Positions 19,004-27,800 of a DNA stretch of 64,000 nucleotides are shown one piece after another. Every line of letters begins with the position of its first letter. The stretch's first letter is position 1. The translations under genes and the position numbers were made by a program. This stretch comes from Nocardioides sediminis (GTDB taxonomy: Bacteria > Actinomycetota > Actinomycetes > Propionibacteriales > Nocardioidaceae): assembly GCF_003047295.1 (NCBI RefSeq), contig NZ_PZYZ01000001.1, forward strand, positions 806,001-870,000, written 5' to 3'. The notes below the pieces were generated by a model. That model saw only the letters and a program-made list of their open reading frames with translations. It was not told the origin of the DNA and searched no databases.

Positions 19004-20239
19004 GTGTCTGCCAGCGCTTCGACCTCCGAACTGACCGACGGCTCGCCCGAGGAGGCCGCTCCGATCGAGCTCTCGATCGTGATGCCGTGCCTCAACGAGG
19101 CCGAGACGCTGGCGACGTGCATCCGTCACGCACGCACGTTCCTCGAGACGTCCGGCGTCGTCGGCGAGGTGATCATCGCCGACAACGGGTCCACCGACGG
19201 GTCCCAGCAGATCGCCGAGGAGGAGGGCGCCCGTGTCGTCCACGTGGCGGAGAAGGGGTACGGCGCCGCGCTGATCGGCGGCATCGCCGCGGCCCGCGGG
19301 ACCTACGTCGCGATGGGTGACGCCGACGACAGCTACGACTTCGAGGGCCTGGGCCCGTACGTGGACGAGCTGCGCAAGGGCGCCGACCTCGTGATGGGCA
19401 ACCGGTTCCGGGGCGGGATCGAGCCCGGTGCCATGCCGCCGCTGCACAGGTACCTCGGCAACCCGGTGCTCTCGATGGTCGGCCGGGTCTTCTTCAACGC
19501 CCCGGTCAAGGACTTCCACTGCGGCCTGCGCGCCTTCCGTCGCGACTCCATCACGGCGCTCGGCCTGCGGACGACCGGCATGGAGTTCGCCAGCGAGATG
19601 GTGGTGAAGGCGTCGCTGACCGGCCTCGACATCGTCGAGGTGCCGACGACGCTCCGCAAGGACGGCCGCAGCCGCCCGCCGCACCTGCGCAGCTGGCGGG
19701 ACGGGTGGCGGCACCTCCGCTTCCTCATGCTCTACAGCCCGCGCTGGGTGTTCTTCTACCCCGGGCTCGTGCTCGCCGTCCTCGGCCTCGTCGCGACCGC
19801 CGTGCTGCTGGCCGGCCCGGTCTTCATCGGGGACTTCGGTCTCGACGTCGGCACGATGATCTACTCGGCGGCCGTCGCCGTCGTCGGCTACCAGGCCGTG
19901 CTCTTCTTCCTGCTGTCCAAGGTCTACGCCCTGCACGAGGGCTTCCTGCCGGCCAGCGCGCGCTTCCGGGCGCTGGAGGGCCGGCTGAACCTCGAGAACA
20001 TCATCGTCGCCGGGGTCGTCGTCTTCGTGCTCGGGCTCGTGTGGCTCGTCGTCTCGTTCGTCTGGTGGGGCGACTCGGACTTCGGTCCGCTCGACCCGAC
20101 CGACAGCGTCCGACGCGTGCTCCCGGCCGCGCTGAGCCTGATCATCGGCGCGCAGACGATCATGGCCGGCGTGTTCCTGTCGCTGCTCCGGATCCGGGTC
20201 GTCCACCCGGAGCCCGAGGTCACGACCAGCGAGTCCTGA
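19004..20239 (+). CDS. Membrane-anchored GT2 glycosyltransferase (polyprenyl-phosphate glycosyltransferase type)
   Basis: 411 residues. The catalytic GT-A domain has IELSIVMPCLNEAET, IIADNGSTDGS and the metal-binding GDADDS (about 106-111), followed by MGNRFRGGI, DFHCGLRAFRR and the basic RKDGRSRPPHLRSWRDG. Four hydrophobic segments follow (FFYPGLVLAVLGLVATAVLL onwards). This matches DPM1/GtrB-like enzymes that load a sugar onto polyprenyl phosphate on the cytoplasmic face, giving donors for GT-C enzymes such as the large membrane proteins nearby. The first 20 residues are a polar tail. It ends six bases before the convergent GT2 gene. Confidence 0.87.
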   Translation: MSASASTSELTDGSPEEAAPIELSIVMPCLNEAETLATCIRHARTFLETSGVVGEVIIADNGSTDGSQQIAEEEGARVVHVAEKGYGAALIGGIAAARGTYVAMGDADDSYDFEGLGPYVDELRKGADLVMGNRFRGGIEPGAMPPLHRYLGNPVLSMVGRVFFNAPVKDFHCGLRAFRRDSITALGLRTTGMEFASEMVVKASLTGLDIVEVPTTLRKDGRSRPPHLRSWRDGWRHLRFLMLYSPRWVFFYPGLVLAVLGLVATAVLLAGPVFIGDFGLDVGTMIYSAAVAVVGYQAVLFFLLSKVYALHEGFLPASARFRALEGRLNLENIIVAGVVVFVLGLVWLVVSFVWWGDSDFGPLDPTDSVRRVLPAALSLIIGAQTIMAGVFLSLLRIRVVHPEPEVTTSES

Positions 20240-20245
20240 CGGTCC

Positions 20246-21148
20246 TCAGCGGCGCCGCAGGTCGCCGCGGAGCACCGTCCACTTCGCCCGTGCCGCGGCC
20301 CGGTGGCCGCGCACGAGGTCCAGGGCGGTCAGCACGGCCAGGTGCCCCCGGACCGTGGTGCGACGGCGGGCCGACCGGGCCGACGCGCTCCAGCCGAGGG
20401 CGGCCAGCTGCTCCTCCCGGCGTCGGAGGAACGCGATCTCCTCGACGAAGCGGGACGCGTCCTCGGTCTGCAGCGAGGTCTCGCTGCCGCCGTGGCGGCG
20501 GTACTCCAGCAGCGGTGTGCGGACGGCAGCGAGCCGACCACCCTCCATCAGCAGCCGGGTGGTGAGCTCCCAGTCGGGCACGAACCTCAGCGACGCGTCG
20601 AACGGCGCCTCGCCCACCAGGTCCCGGCGCAGGCACATGGTGGGGCAGACGATGTAGTTGCCGGCCAGCAGCCCGGCCAGGTCGGCGTCCCCGGACAGCA
20701 CGTGGTCCTCCCGACGGCGGGGGAGCAGTCCCTTCGCGACGTCGGCGAGCGTGCGCGTGGGCCGACCGTCGCCGTCGATGTTCACCGCGTCGGTGAAGAC
20801 GACCGCCGCGTCGGGTTCCCGATCGGCCGCGGCGAGCACGTGTGCGGCGTACTCCGGGAGCAACCGGTCGTCGCCGTGGAGGACGGTGACGTACGGCGTC
20901 GTCGCGAGCCGCACGCACTCGTTCCAGTTGCCCGCGAGGCCGAGGTTGCGCTCGTTGCGGACGTAGTCGATCCGCGGGTCGTCGAAGTCTGCGACCAGCT
21001 CGTCGGCGGGTTCGGGCCCCCGGTCGTCGACCACGAGGAGCCGCCAGTCCTGCTCGGTCTGCGCCAGCACGCTCCGGATCGCCTCGGCGAGGTAGTCACG
21101 ACCGCGGTAGTACGGGATCGCGAAGGTCAGGCGGGGAGTGCCGGGCAT
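20246..21148 (-). CDS. GT2 family glycosyltransferase
   Basis: 300-residue soluble GT-A glycosyltransferase. Motifs: LTFAIPYYRGRDYLAEAI at the start, LLVVDDRGPEP, NLGLAGNWNECV, VLHGDDRLLP (metal/nucleotide Asp pair) and FVPDWELTTRLL. The C-terminal 60 residues are basic and probably interact with the membrane. Start ATG 21148 gives a normal GT2 beginning; further upstream frame overlaps the next gene. Sugar and acceptor unknown; surface-glycan context. Divergent and slightly separated from the gene at 21204. Confidence 0.85.
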   Translation of the reverse strand: MPGTPRLTFAIPYYRGRDYLAEAIRSVLAQTEQDWRLLVVDDRGPEPADELVADFDDPRIDYVRNERNLGLAGNWNECVRLATTPYVTVLHGDDRLLPEYAAHVLAAADREPDAAVVFTDAVNIDGDGRPTRTLADVAKGLLPRRREDHVLSGDADLAGLLAGNYIVCPTMCLRRDLVGEAPFDASLRFVPDWELTTRLLMEGGRLAAVRTPLLEYRRHGGSETSLQTEDASRFVEEIAFLRRREEQLAALGWSASARSARRRTTVRGHLAVLTALDLVRGHRAAARAKWTVLRGDLRRR

Positions 21149-21203
21149 GGGCGGCACGCTAGCCAATACCGGGAGCGGGGCCGGCCTACGGGATACTGCG
21201 CCG

Positions 21204-22517
21204 GTGTCGTCAACCGCCTGGAGCCGTGTGCAGCGCCGGTCCACCGAGCTGCGCGGCTGGCAGCGGCAGGCGCTGCTGCTGCTCGCGTTCGTGCTCCTCG
21301 CCGCCCCGTTGGTCGGGTTCCGCGCCGTCAACGACCGGCCGCTGAGCATCTACGACGAGTGGCAGTACGCCGATCGCGTCCACGCCGTCACCGAGGGCAA
21401 CGTCGTGATGAACGACGGTGAGGACGTCTCGCGGTGGGGCGAGCTCGCGCGCGCCTGTCGTGGCGTGGAGCGGATCATGCCGCCCACGGGGTGCCGCCTC
21501 CAGCCGATCGCCGACACGCCCACCCCCAACTACGCCGCCAGCGACCCGGCGCCCTACTTCGTCGCGACCGGGCTCGGCGCGTTCGTGCTGCTCGAGACCG
21601 GGCTGGTCGACAACCCGGTCAACGCCGGCCGGCTCGTCGGCATCCTCTGGGCCGGGCTGAGCATGTGGACCCTGTGGCTGCTCGCCCGCGCCGTCGGCGC
21701 CGGACGTCCCGCCGCGGCGGTCGCGGCCGGCACCGTGCTGCTCGTGCCGGCTTTCCTCCAGCAGTACATCCACATCACCCCGCACGCCCTCGACATCCCG
21801 GTCGGCGCCTTCACCGTGCTGGCGGCCCTGCGCTACCTGCGCAGGGAGTGGCCCGTGTGGGTGCTGCCGCTCGCTGCGCTGAGCGTCGTGGGGGTCAAGG
21901 GGTCCAACATCGTGGTCGCCGTGGCCGTGGGGATCGCGCTGCTGGCGGTCCTGGTCTGGCCGTCGTCGGAACGGGAGGAACGGATCCGCGCCCTCGTCGC
22001 CGGGGTCGTGCTGACCGTCTGCACGCTCGCGTTGTTCCTCGCCCACCAGGCGTGGCTCTCGGCCACCCGGGTCGCCGACTACGACCCGCCGGGCAACTAC
22101 GTCGTCGAGTCGCTCGACCCACGGGCGGTCACGGTCGACAGCGTGAAGTTCCTCACCAGCTGGGGCGAGGGCGTGCTCACGGCGCCCGCGGCATGGCTGG
22201 TGCTGGCCATGGGCGGCACCGCGATGGCGGCGTGGGCCGGCCTCGTGCCCGGCCTGCCGTCCTACGTCCGGCAGCTCGCGCCCGGCTACCTGCTCGGCGC
22301 AGCCGTCGGCGCTGTCGTGCTGGACGTCATGGTCTTCGCGACCACCGACCAGTACTTCGCGATGCACTTCCGCTACGGGCTGGCCGTCTTCCCGCTGGGT
22401 GTGGCCTTCGCCGCGCTCCTGCTGCGGACCCGCACGGCGATCGTCCTCGCGGTGGCCGGGCTCGCGCTGTACGCCGCCCTGCCGGCGATCCTCGGCCTCG
22501 ACACCGTGGCCATCTGA
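21204..22517 (+). CDS. Polytopic membrane protein, GT-C-like glycosyltransferase
   Basis: 437 residues, about ten membrane helices after a basic N-terminus (QALLLLAFVLLAAPLVGF first). The first extracellular loop contains IYDEWQYADRVHAV with Asp-Glu, reminiscent of the catalytic acidic loop of GT-C enzymes using polyprenyl-phosphate sugars. No named family recognised. GTG 21204 is preferred because it lies just after a weak -10-like TACTGC and avoids overlap with the divergent GT2 gene; an upstream in-frame ATG at 21138 would overlap that gene. Confidence 0.7.
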   Translation: MSSTAWSRVQRRSTELRGWQRQALLLLAFVLLAAPLVGFRAVNDRPLSIYDEWQYADRVHAVTEGNVVMNDGEDVSRWGELARACRGVERIMPPTGCRLQPIADTPTPNYAASDPAPYFVATGLGAFVLLETGLVDNPVNAGRLVGILWAGLSMWTLWLLARAVGAGRPAAAVAAGTVLLVPAFLQQYIHITPHALDIPVGAFTVLAALRYLRREWPVWVLPLAALSVVGVKGSNIVVAVAVGIALLAVLVWPSSEREERIRALVAGVVLTVCTLALFLAHQAWLSATRVADYDPPGNYVVESLDPRAVTVDSVKFLTSWGEGVLTAPAAWLVLAMGGTAMAAWAGLVPGLPSYVRQLAPGYLLGAAVGAVVLDVMVFATTDQYFAMHFRYGLAVFPLGVAFAALLLRTRTAIVLAVAGLALYAALPAILGLDTVAI

Positions 22518-22529
22518 GCCGGATTCGTC

Positions 22530-23714
22530 GTGAGCAGCCCGGTCCGCCTCGTCCCCGACGCCGAGCGTCGCGCCCGTATGGCCCGCCGGCACGGGATCGC
22601 CCCGCAGCACCGGCTGGCCGACCCGGTCGCGGCGACCCGGGCGATGACCGTCCTGCACTCGACGGAGCCGCCCACGCCGTACCTGTCGATCCATGCCCGG
22701 GTCGACACGGTGACCCGCGACGACGTCGACCAGGCGCTGTACGTCGACCGGTCGCTGGTCAAGCAGCTGGCGATGCGGCGCACCCTGTTCGTCTTCCCCC
22801 GCGACCTGCTCCCGGCGGCGTGGGGGAGCGCCTCCGAGAGGGTCGCCGGCATCGAGCGACGCCGGATCGCCAAGGACGTCGAGAAGGCCGGCATCGCCGC
22901 CGACGGCGACGCCTGGCTCGACGACGCGCGTGCCCGCGTACTCGCCCACCTGGCGACGCACCCCGAGGGTGTCGCGGCGGCCGACGTCCGGGCGCTGCTC
23001 CCCGAGCTCGAGACGGCCGTCGCCGTCTCCGCCGGGTCGACGTGGAACCACACCCGGCTGCTCACCCACCTCGGCTTGACCGCCGACCTGGTGCGCGGCC
23101 GCAACGGCGGTCACTGGCGGATCTCGCGCCCGGTGTGGGTGTCGATGGCGCGGTGGCTGGGGGAGCAGCCGGTCCCGCTGCCCGCCGACGAGGGCTGGGC
23201 GGAGCTCGTCGCGCGCTGGCTGCGGACCTTCGGGCCCGGCACCGAGACCGACGTCGTGTGGTGGCTGGGCGCGACCAAGGGCGTCGTACGCCGCGCGCTC
23301 GCCGACCTCGGCGCCGTGCCGGTCGCCGTCGAGTCCGGCGACACCGGCTGGTTGCTCCCGGACGACCTCGACCCGGAGCCCGCGGTCGAGCCGTGGGCCG
23401 CGCTGCTCCCGGTGCTCGACCCCACCCTGATGGGCTGGAAGCAGCGTGACTGGTACCTCGACCCCGGCCACGTGCCCCACCTCTTCGACGTCAACGGCAA
23501 CGGCGGCACCACGGCGTGGTGGGACGGCCGGGTCGTCGGCTGCTGGGTCCAGGACGACGCCGCCGCCGTGCGCGTGGTGCTCCGCGAGGACCCGGGTGCC
23601 GACGCCCGCGCTGCCCTCGAGGTGGAGGCGGAGCGCCTGACCGCGTGGCTGGACGGGGAGGCGGTCAACAGCGTCTACGCGTCGCGGCAGATGCGTGAGG
23701 CGCGGCTGACCTGA
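22530..23714 (+). CDS. Winged-helix DNA-binding protein, HTH_42 (YcaQ/AlkZ-like) family
   Basis: 394 residues, family of stacked winged-helix domains that includes the DNA glycosylases AlkZ and YcaQ. The N-terminal region ALYVDRSLVKQLAMRRTLFVFP and the C-terminal LMGWKQRDWYLDP...NGNGGTTAWWDGRVVG are family-typical. The catalytic Gln-x-Gln motif of AlkZ is not seen: the matching region reads TVLHSTEPPTPYLS, so base excision by that mechanism is not supported. GTG start 12 bases after the previous stop. It marks the right end of the accessory block. Confidence 0.78.
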   Translation: MSSPVRLVPDAERRARMARRHGIAPQHRLADPVAATRAMTVLHSTEPPTPYLSIHARVDTVTRDDVDQALYVDRSLVKQLAMRRTLFVFPRDLLPAAWGSASERVAGIERRRIAKDVEKAGIAADGDAWLDDARARVLAHLATHPEGVAAADVRALLPELETAVAVSAGSTWNHTRLLTHLGLTADLVRGRNGGHWRISRPVWVSMARWLGEQPVPLPADEGWAELVARWLRTFGPGTETDVVWWLGATKGVVRRALADLGAVPVAVESGDTGWLLPDDLDPEPAVEPWAALLPVLDPTLMGWKQRDWYLDPGHVPHLFDVNGNGGTTAWWDGRVVGCWVQDDAAAVRVVLREDPGADARAALEVEAERLTAWLDGEAVNSVYASRQMREARLT

Positions 23715-23758
23715 GGACGCCGGTCCTCGCGCTTTGCCGCCCCGGTGCCGGGCGCGGA

Positions 23759-23764
23759 TAGCCT
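23759..23764 (+). promoter_or_regulatory. -10 box of the DUF2344 gene
   Basis: TAGCCT followed by nine bases and ATG 23774. Transcription would start near 23771, downstream of the alternative GTG at 23765, which supports the ATG as the start. Confidence 0.4.
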
Positions 23765-23773
23765 GTGCCCGCC

Positions 23774-24490
23774 ATGCCACGCCAGGACCCCCCGCAGCAG
23801 CCGCCCCCCGTCCAGCGCCTCCGGGTGCGCTACGCCAAGCGCGGCCGCCTGCGCTTCACGAGCCACCGCGACTTCAGCCGCGCCTTCGAGCGCGCGGTCT
23901 TCCGCGCGCGCATCCCGATGGCCTACTCGTCAGGGTTCAACCCCCACCCGCGCATCTCCTACGCGGGCGCCGCGCCGACCGGCTCGGCGAGCGAGGCGGA
24001 GTACCTCGAGATCGCCCTCGCCCAGGTGCTGGTCCCGGCCCAGGTGCACGCCGCGCTCGACGAGGCGCTCCCCGAGGGCCTCGACGTGATCGAGGTCGTC
24101 GAGTCGCCGGGCGGCTCGCTCGCCGACCGCCTCGAGGCCAGCCGGTGGCGCATCGACGTCGAGGGCTCGCCCGAGGTCGTGGGGGCCGGGGTGGCCGCCT
24201 TCCTGGCCGCCGAGGAGGTCCTCGTCGAGCGGATGACCAAGAAGGGCCTGCGCGAGTTCGACGCGCGCGGGGCCGTGGTCAGCCTCGCGGTCACGCCCTC
24301 GGGGTACGACGACCGCTCGGCGCTCGACGTGGTGCTGCGGCACGGCGTGCCGGCCGTGCGGCCCGACGACGTGCTCACCGCTCTGGTGTCGGTCTCCGAC
24401 GTGCAGCCCGGCCCGGCCCCGCTGATGACCCGCCTCGCCCAGGGGCCCCTGGCGGAGGACGGCACGATCGGGGACCCCTTCGTCGCCTGA
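23774..24490 (+). CDS. DUF2344 radical SAM-linked protein (TIGR03936 family)
   Basis: 238 residues, the small partner of TIGR03960 radical SAM proteins; in many bacteria the two are adjacent or fused. Typical start RVRYAKRGRLRFTSHRDF then RARIPMAYSSGFNPHPRISYA. Its fold is related to the pseudouridine-synthase-like group, and a role with the radical SAM protein on RNA or ribosomes is suspected but not shown. Here the partner lies 16 kb upstream at 5826-7808, separated by the accessory block. rne follows after a 368-base leader. Confidence 0.88.
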   Translation: MPRQDPPQQPPPVQRLRVRYAKRGRLRFTSHRDFSRAFERAVFRARIPMAYSSGFNPHPRISYAGAAPTGSASEAEYLEIALAQVLVPAQVHAALDEALPEGLDVIEVVESPGGSLADRLEASRWRIDVEGSPEVVGAGVAAFLAAEEVLVERMTKKGLREFDARGAVVSLAVTPSGYDDRSALDVVLRHGVPAVRPDDVLTALVSVSDVQPGPAPLMTRLAQGPLAEDGTIGDPFVA

Positions 24491-24529
24491 CCACGCGCCG
24501 TTCACGGTGCCGGGGATCGACGACCCGTG

Positions 24530-24538
24530 TGCGATACT
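24530..24538 (+). promoter_or_regulatory. Extended -10 candidate promoter of rne
   Basis: TG-C-GATACT matches the extended -10 pattern (TGn plus TATACT-like hexamer). No -35 box at the right distance. Confidence 0.35.
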
Positions 24539-24546
24539 CGCCACGT

Positions 24547-24578
24547 CCGGCACGGGGTGGTCCGCCACCCCACGCCGG
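24547..24578 (+). promoter_or_regulatory. Hairpin at the 5' end of the rne leader
   Basis: Arms CCGGC / GCCGG (24547-24551 and 24574-24578) and, inside, GGGGTGG / CCACCCC (24554-24560 and 24565-24571) around the loop TCCG, with an AC/AC internal mismatch. No U-run follows, so it is more likely a stabilising or regulatory stem than a terminator. Confidence 0.45.
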
Positions 24579-24858
24579 GCCGACGACGTTCTCGCCGTAC
24601 CGATCCAGGTCGGCACACCGGTTGGGAGTCGTCACCAGACCGCGACGCGGCCTGTGGGTCGGTGACAGCGACCCGCGCAGGGAAGGACCCCGGTCCCTCC
24701 CGGGTCCCGGCGACCGCGGCAGGTGACGGCACGCACCCGGTGACGCACACGCGGAGGGTGTCGCCGCCACACGAAGGCTTTGCGCCCCGACGCCACCACG
24801 GCCTCGCGGCGCCGACACGGCCCCGGACCTCGAGCCGGGTGCCGGCGAGGAGAGCGAC

Positions 24859-27800
24859 ATGCTCGACGACAACCCCAACGACAACCCCAACGACAGCACC
24901 ACCGCCGACAGCACCGGGGCGGAGGCGAGCGGGGACACCGCCGCGCCGCCGACGGTCACCCGGACCACCCGCAAGACTGCGGCACGCAAGACCACCACGC
25001 CGCGCACCCGCAAGACGGCGGCTCCCGCCGCTGCCCCCGAGGGCGGTGACGCTCCGGAGGCCACTCCCGAGGCACCCGAGGCCCCGGTGGTGAAGAAGAC
25101 CACCCGCACCCGTACGCCGCGCAAGACGGCAGCCGCCGTCTCCGCGCCGGCCGCGGACGCCGCCACCGACGCAGCGGCGGAGGCCACCGCCGATCCGGCG
25201 GCCGAGGCTCCCGCGCCGGCCAAGAAGACCGCGGCGCGCAAGACGACCCGCACCCGCAAGAGCGCCGCCCCGGCCATCGAGTCGGCTCCCGCCGACGAGG
25301 CTCCCGCGGAGGCGCCGGCCGGCGACGCGTCGACGGACGCACCCGCGCCCGCCAAGAAGACGGCGGCCCGCAAGTCGACCACCCGCAAGACGGCCGCCAA
25401 GAAGACCTCGGCACCCGTCGAGGACGCCACCGGCGCGGCGGCCCAGGAGACGGGCGCTGCGGAGCAGGCCGAGCCCGCCGCCCCGGCGAAGAAGGCCGCC
25501 CGCAAGTCCACGTCCCGCTCCGGCGCCAAGAAGACCGCCGCTGCCGAGGCGCCTGCCGCCGAGACCGTCACCGAGCCGACCGAGACCGCCGGCGAGCCGG
25601 TCGAGCCGGTGTCCGCCGGGGGAGTCGTCCCGCTCTTCCAGGCACCCGAGGCCACCCCGACGGTGACCCGTCGTACGCGCAAGTCCGCCGCCAAGAAGGC
25701 CGCGCCGGCCGCCGAGCCGGCCGAGGACCTCGAGACCGAGGCCGAGACCGAGGAGGCGGCGACCGACGCCTCCGCCGAGATCGACGCCACGGCCGAGCCT
25801 GCCGAGTCGGTCGACGGAGCCGCCGAGGACGAGGACACGGACACCGAGGAGTCCGCGGACGAGTCCGGCGACGGCACGGGCCCCGCCCGCCGGCGCCGCC
25901 GTCGCGGCGGTCGCCGCCGCCGCAAGGGCAGCGACAACGGGTCCGACGGCACGGTCGACTCCGACTCCGACGCCGACAACGGCGAGGACGCCTCGTCCGA
26001 GGACTCCTCGGCCGCCGACGACTCCGGCGAGCAGGGCGAGGGCACCTCGCGCCGTCGCCGCCGCCGTCGCCGCGCCGGCGAGGAGGGCGGCGCCGGGGAC
26101 GACGACGACCCCAACACCGTCACCAAGGTCCGCAGCCGCCGCGCGGCCGAGGACCAGATCACCGCCCTCGCCGGTTCCACCCGGCTCGAGGCCAAGAAGC
26201 AGCGCCGTCGTGAGGGCCGTGAGGCCGGTCGCCGCCGCGCCCCGATCGTCAGCGAGGCCGAGTTCCTCGCCCGGCGCGAGGCGGTCGACCGCACGATGGT
26301 CATCCGCCAGCGCGACGAGCTCACCCAGATCGCGGTCCTCGAGGACAAGGTCCTCGTGGAGCACTACGTCGCCCGCGAGTCGCAGACCTCGCTCATCGGC
26401 AACGTCTACCTCGGCCGCGTGCAGAACGTGCTGCCCTCCATGGAGGCCGCCTTCATCGACATCGGCAAGGGCCGCAACGCGGTGCTCTACGCCGGTGAGG
26501 TCAACTGGGCGGCGCTGGGCCACAAGGAGGGCCAGCCCCGCAAGATCGAGTCGGTCCTGTCCAGCGGGCAGTCCGTCCTGGTGCAGGTCACCAAGGACCC
26601 GGTCGGCCACAAGGGCGCGCGCCTCACCAGCCAGGTCAGCCTGGCCGGCCGCTTCCTGGTCTACGTGCCGGACGGCACGACCAGCGGCATCTCCCGCAAG
26701 CTCCCCGACACCGAGCGCAACCGCCTCAAGACGCTGCTCAAGGAGATCGTCCCCGACTCCGCCGGCGTCATCGTGCGCACGGCGGCCGAGGGCGCCAGCG
26801 AGGAGGAGCTCACCCGCGACGTCGAGCGGCTCAAGGCGCGCTGGGAGGACATCGAGGGCAAGGCCCGCGGCACCGCCCCCGCCCTGCTCTACGGCGAGCC
26901 CGACCTGACGCTCAAGGTCGTCCGCGACCTGTTCACCGAGGACTTCAACAAGCTCGTCATCCAGGGCGACGACGCCTGGGAGACCGTGCAGGGGTACGTC
27001 GAGCACGTCGCTCCCGACCTCGTCGACCGCGTCGAGAAGTTCGAGGCCCCCGACGGCGCCTCGGCCAAGAAGTCGGACGTCTTCGCCGTCCACCGCATCG
27101 ACGAGCAGATCGCCAAGGGCCTGGACCGCAAGGTCTGGCTGCCCTCGGGCGGGTCGCTCATCATCGACCGCACCGAGGCGATGACGGTCGTCGACGTCAA
27201 CACCGGCAAGTTCACCGGCTCGGGGGGCAACCTCGAGGAGACGGTCACCAAGAACAACCTCGAGGCCGCCGAGGAGATCGTCCGCCAGCTCCGGCTGCGC
27301 GACATCGGCGGCATCATCGTCGTCGACTTCATCGACATGGTGCTGGAGTCCAACCGCGACCTGGTCGTACGCCGCCTCGTCGAGTGCCTGGGCCGCGACC
27401 GCACCCGCCACCAGGTCGCCGAGGTCACCTCCCTCGGCCTGGTGCAGATGACGCGCAAGCGCATCGGCACCGGCCTGCTGGAGTCCTTCAGCCACGACTG
27501 CGAGCACTGCCACGGCCGTGGCGTCATCGTGCAGAGCGAGCCCGTCGAGCCCGGCAAGGGCGGCGACGACGAGCCGCAGCGCTCCGGTCGCCGAGGACGC
27601 GGCCGCGGCCGCGACGGCGCCACCGGCAACGGCTCGGGCGGCGGCTCCGGCAACGGTTCCGGGCGTGGCAACGGCGGTGGCGCGTCCCAGGCGGCTGCGC
27701 CCTCGCCCAAGGACGTCGCCGCCATGGCGCGTGCCGACAAGGCCGAGAAGCCCGAGGACGAGACCGTGCCCGCCGGCACCGACGACACCGGCAGCGGGAC

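Larger units (their letters stand above)
24491..24858 (+). other. Long leader region of rne
   Basis: 368 bases with no gene. It holds an extended -10 candidate (TGCGATACT, 24530-24538), then a strong hairpin just after the predicted start of transcription (24547-24578), and about 280 further bases rich in GC with several weaker stems. RNase E of enteric bacteria controls its own mRNA through the leader; whether this leader does so is inference. Confidence 0.45.

Noticed and set aside
17804..20206. 1476-residue minus-strand gene reaching to 20206
   Set aside because: The upstream part lies opposite the methyltransferase and GT2 genes and is low-complexity; only the part from 17803 down is coding.
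7809..23773. Prophage or classic integrative element
   Set aside because: No integrase, phage structural gene, tRNA attachment site or conjugation gene was seen; contents are glycan-type genes.
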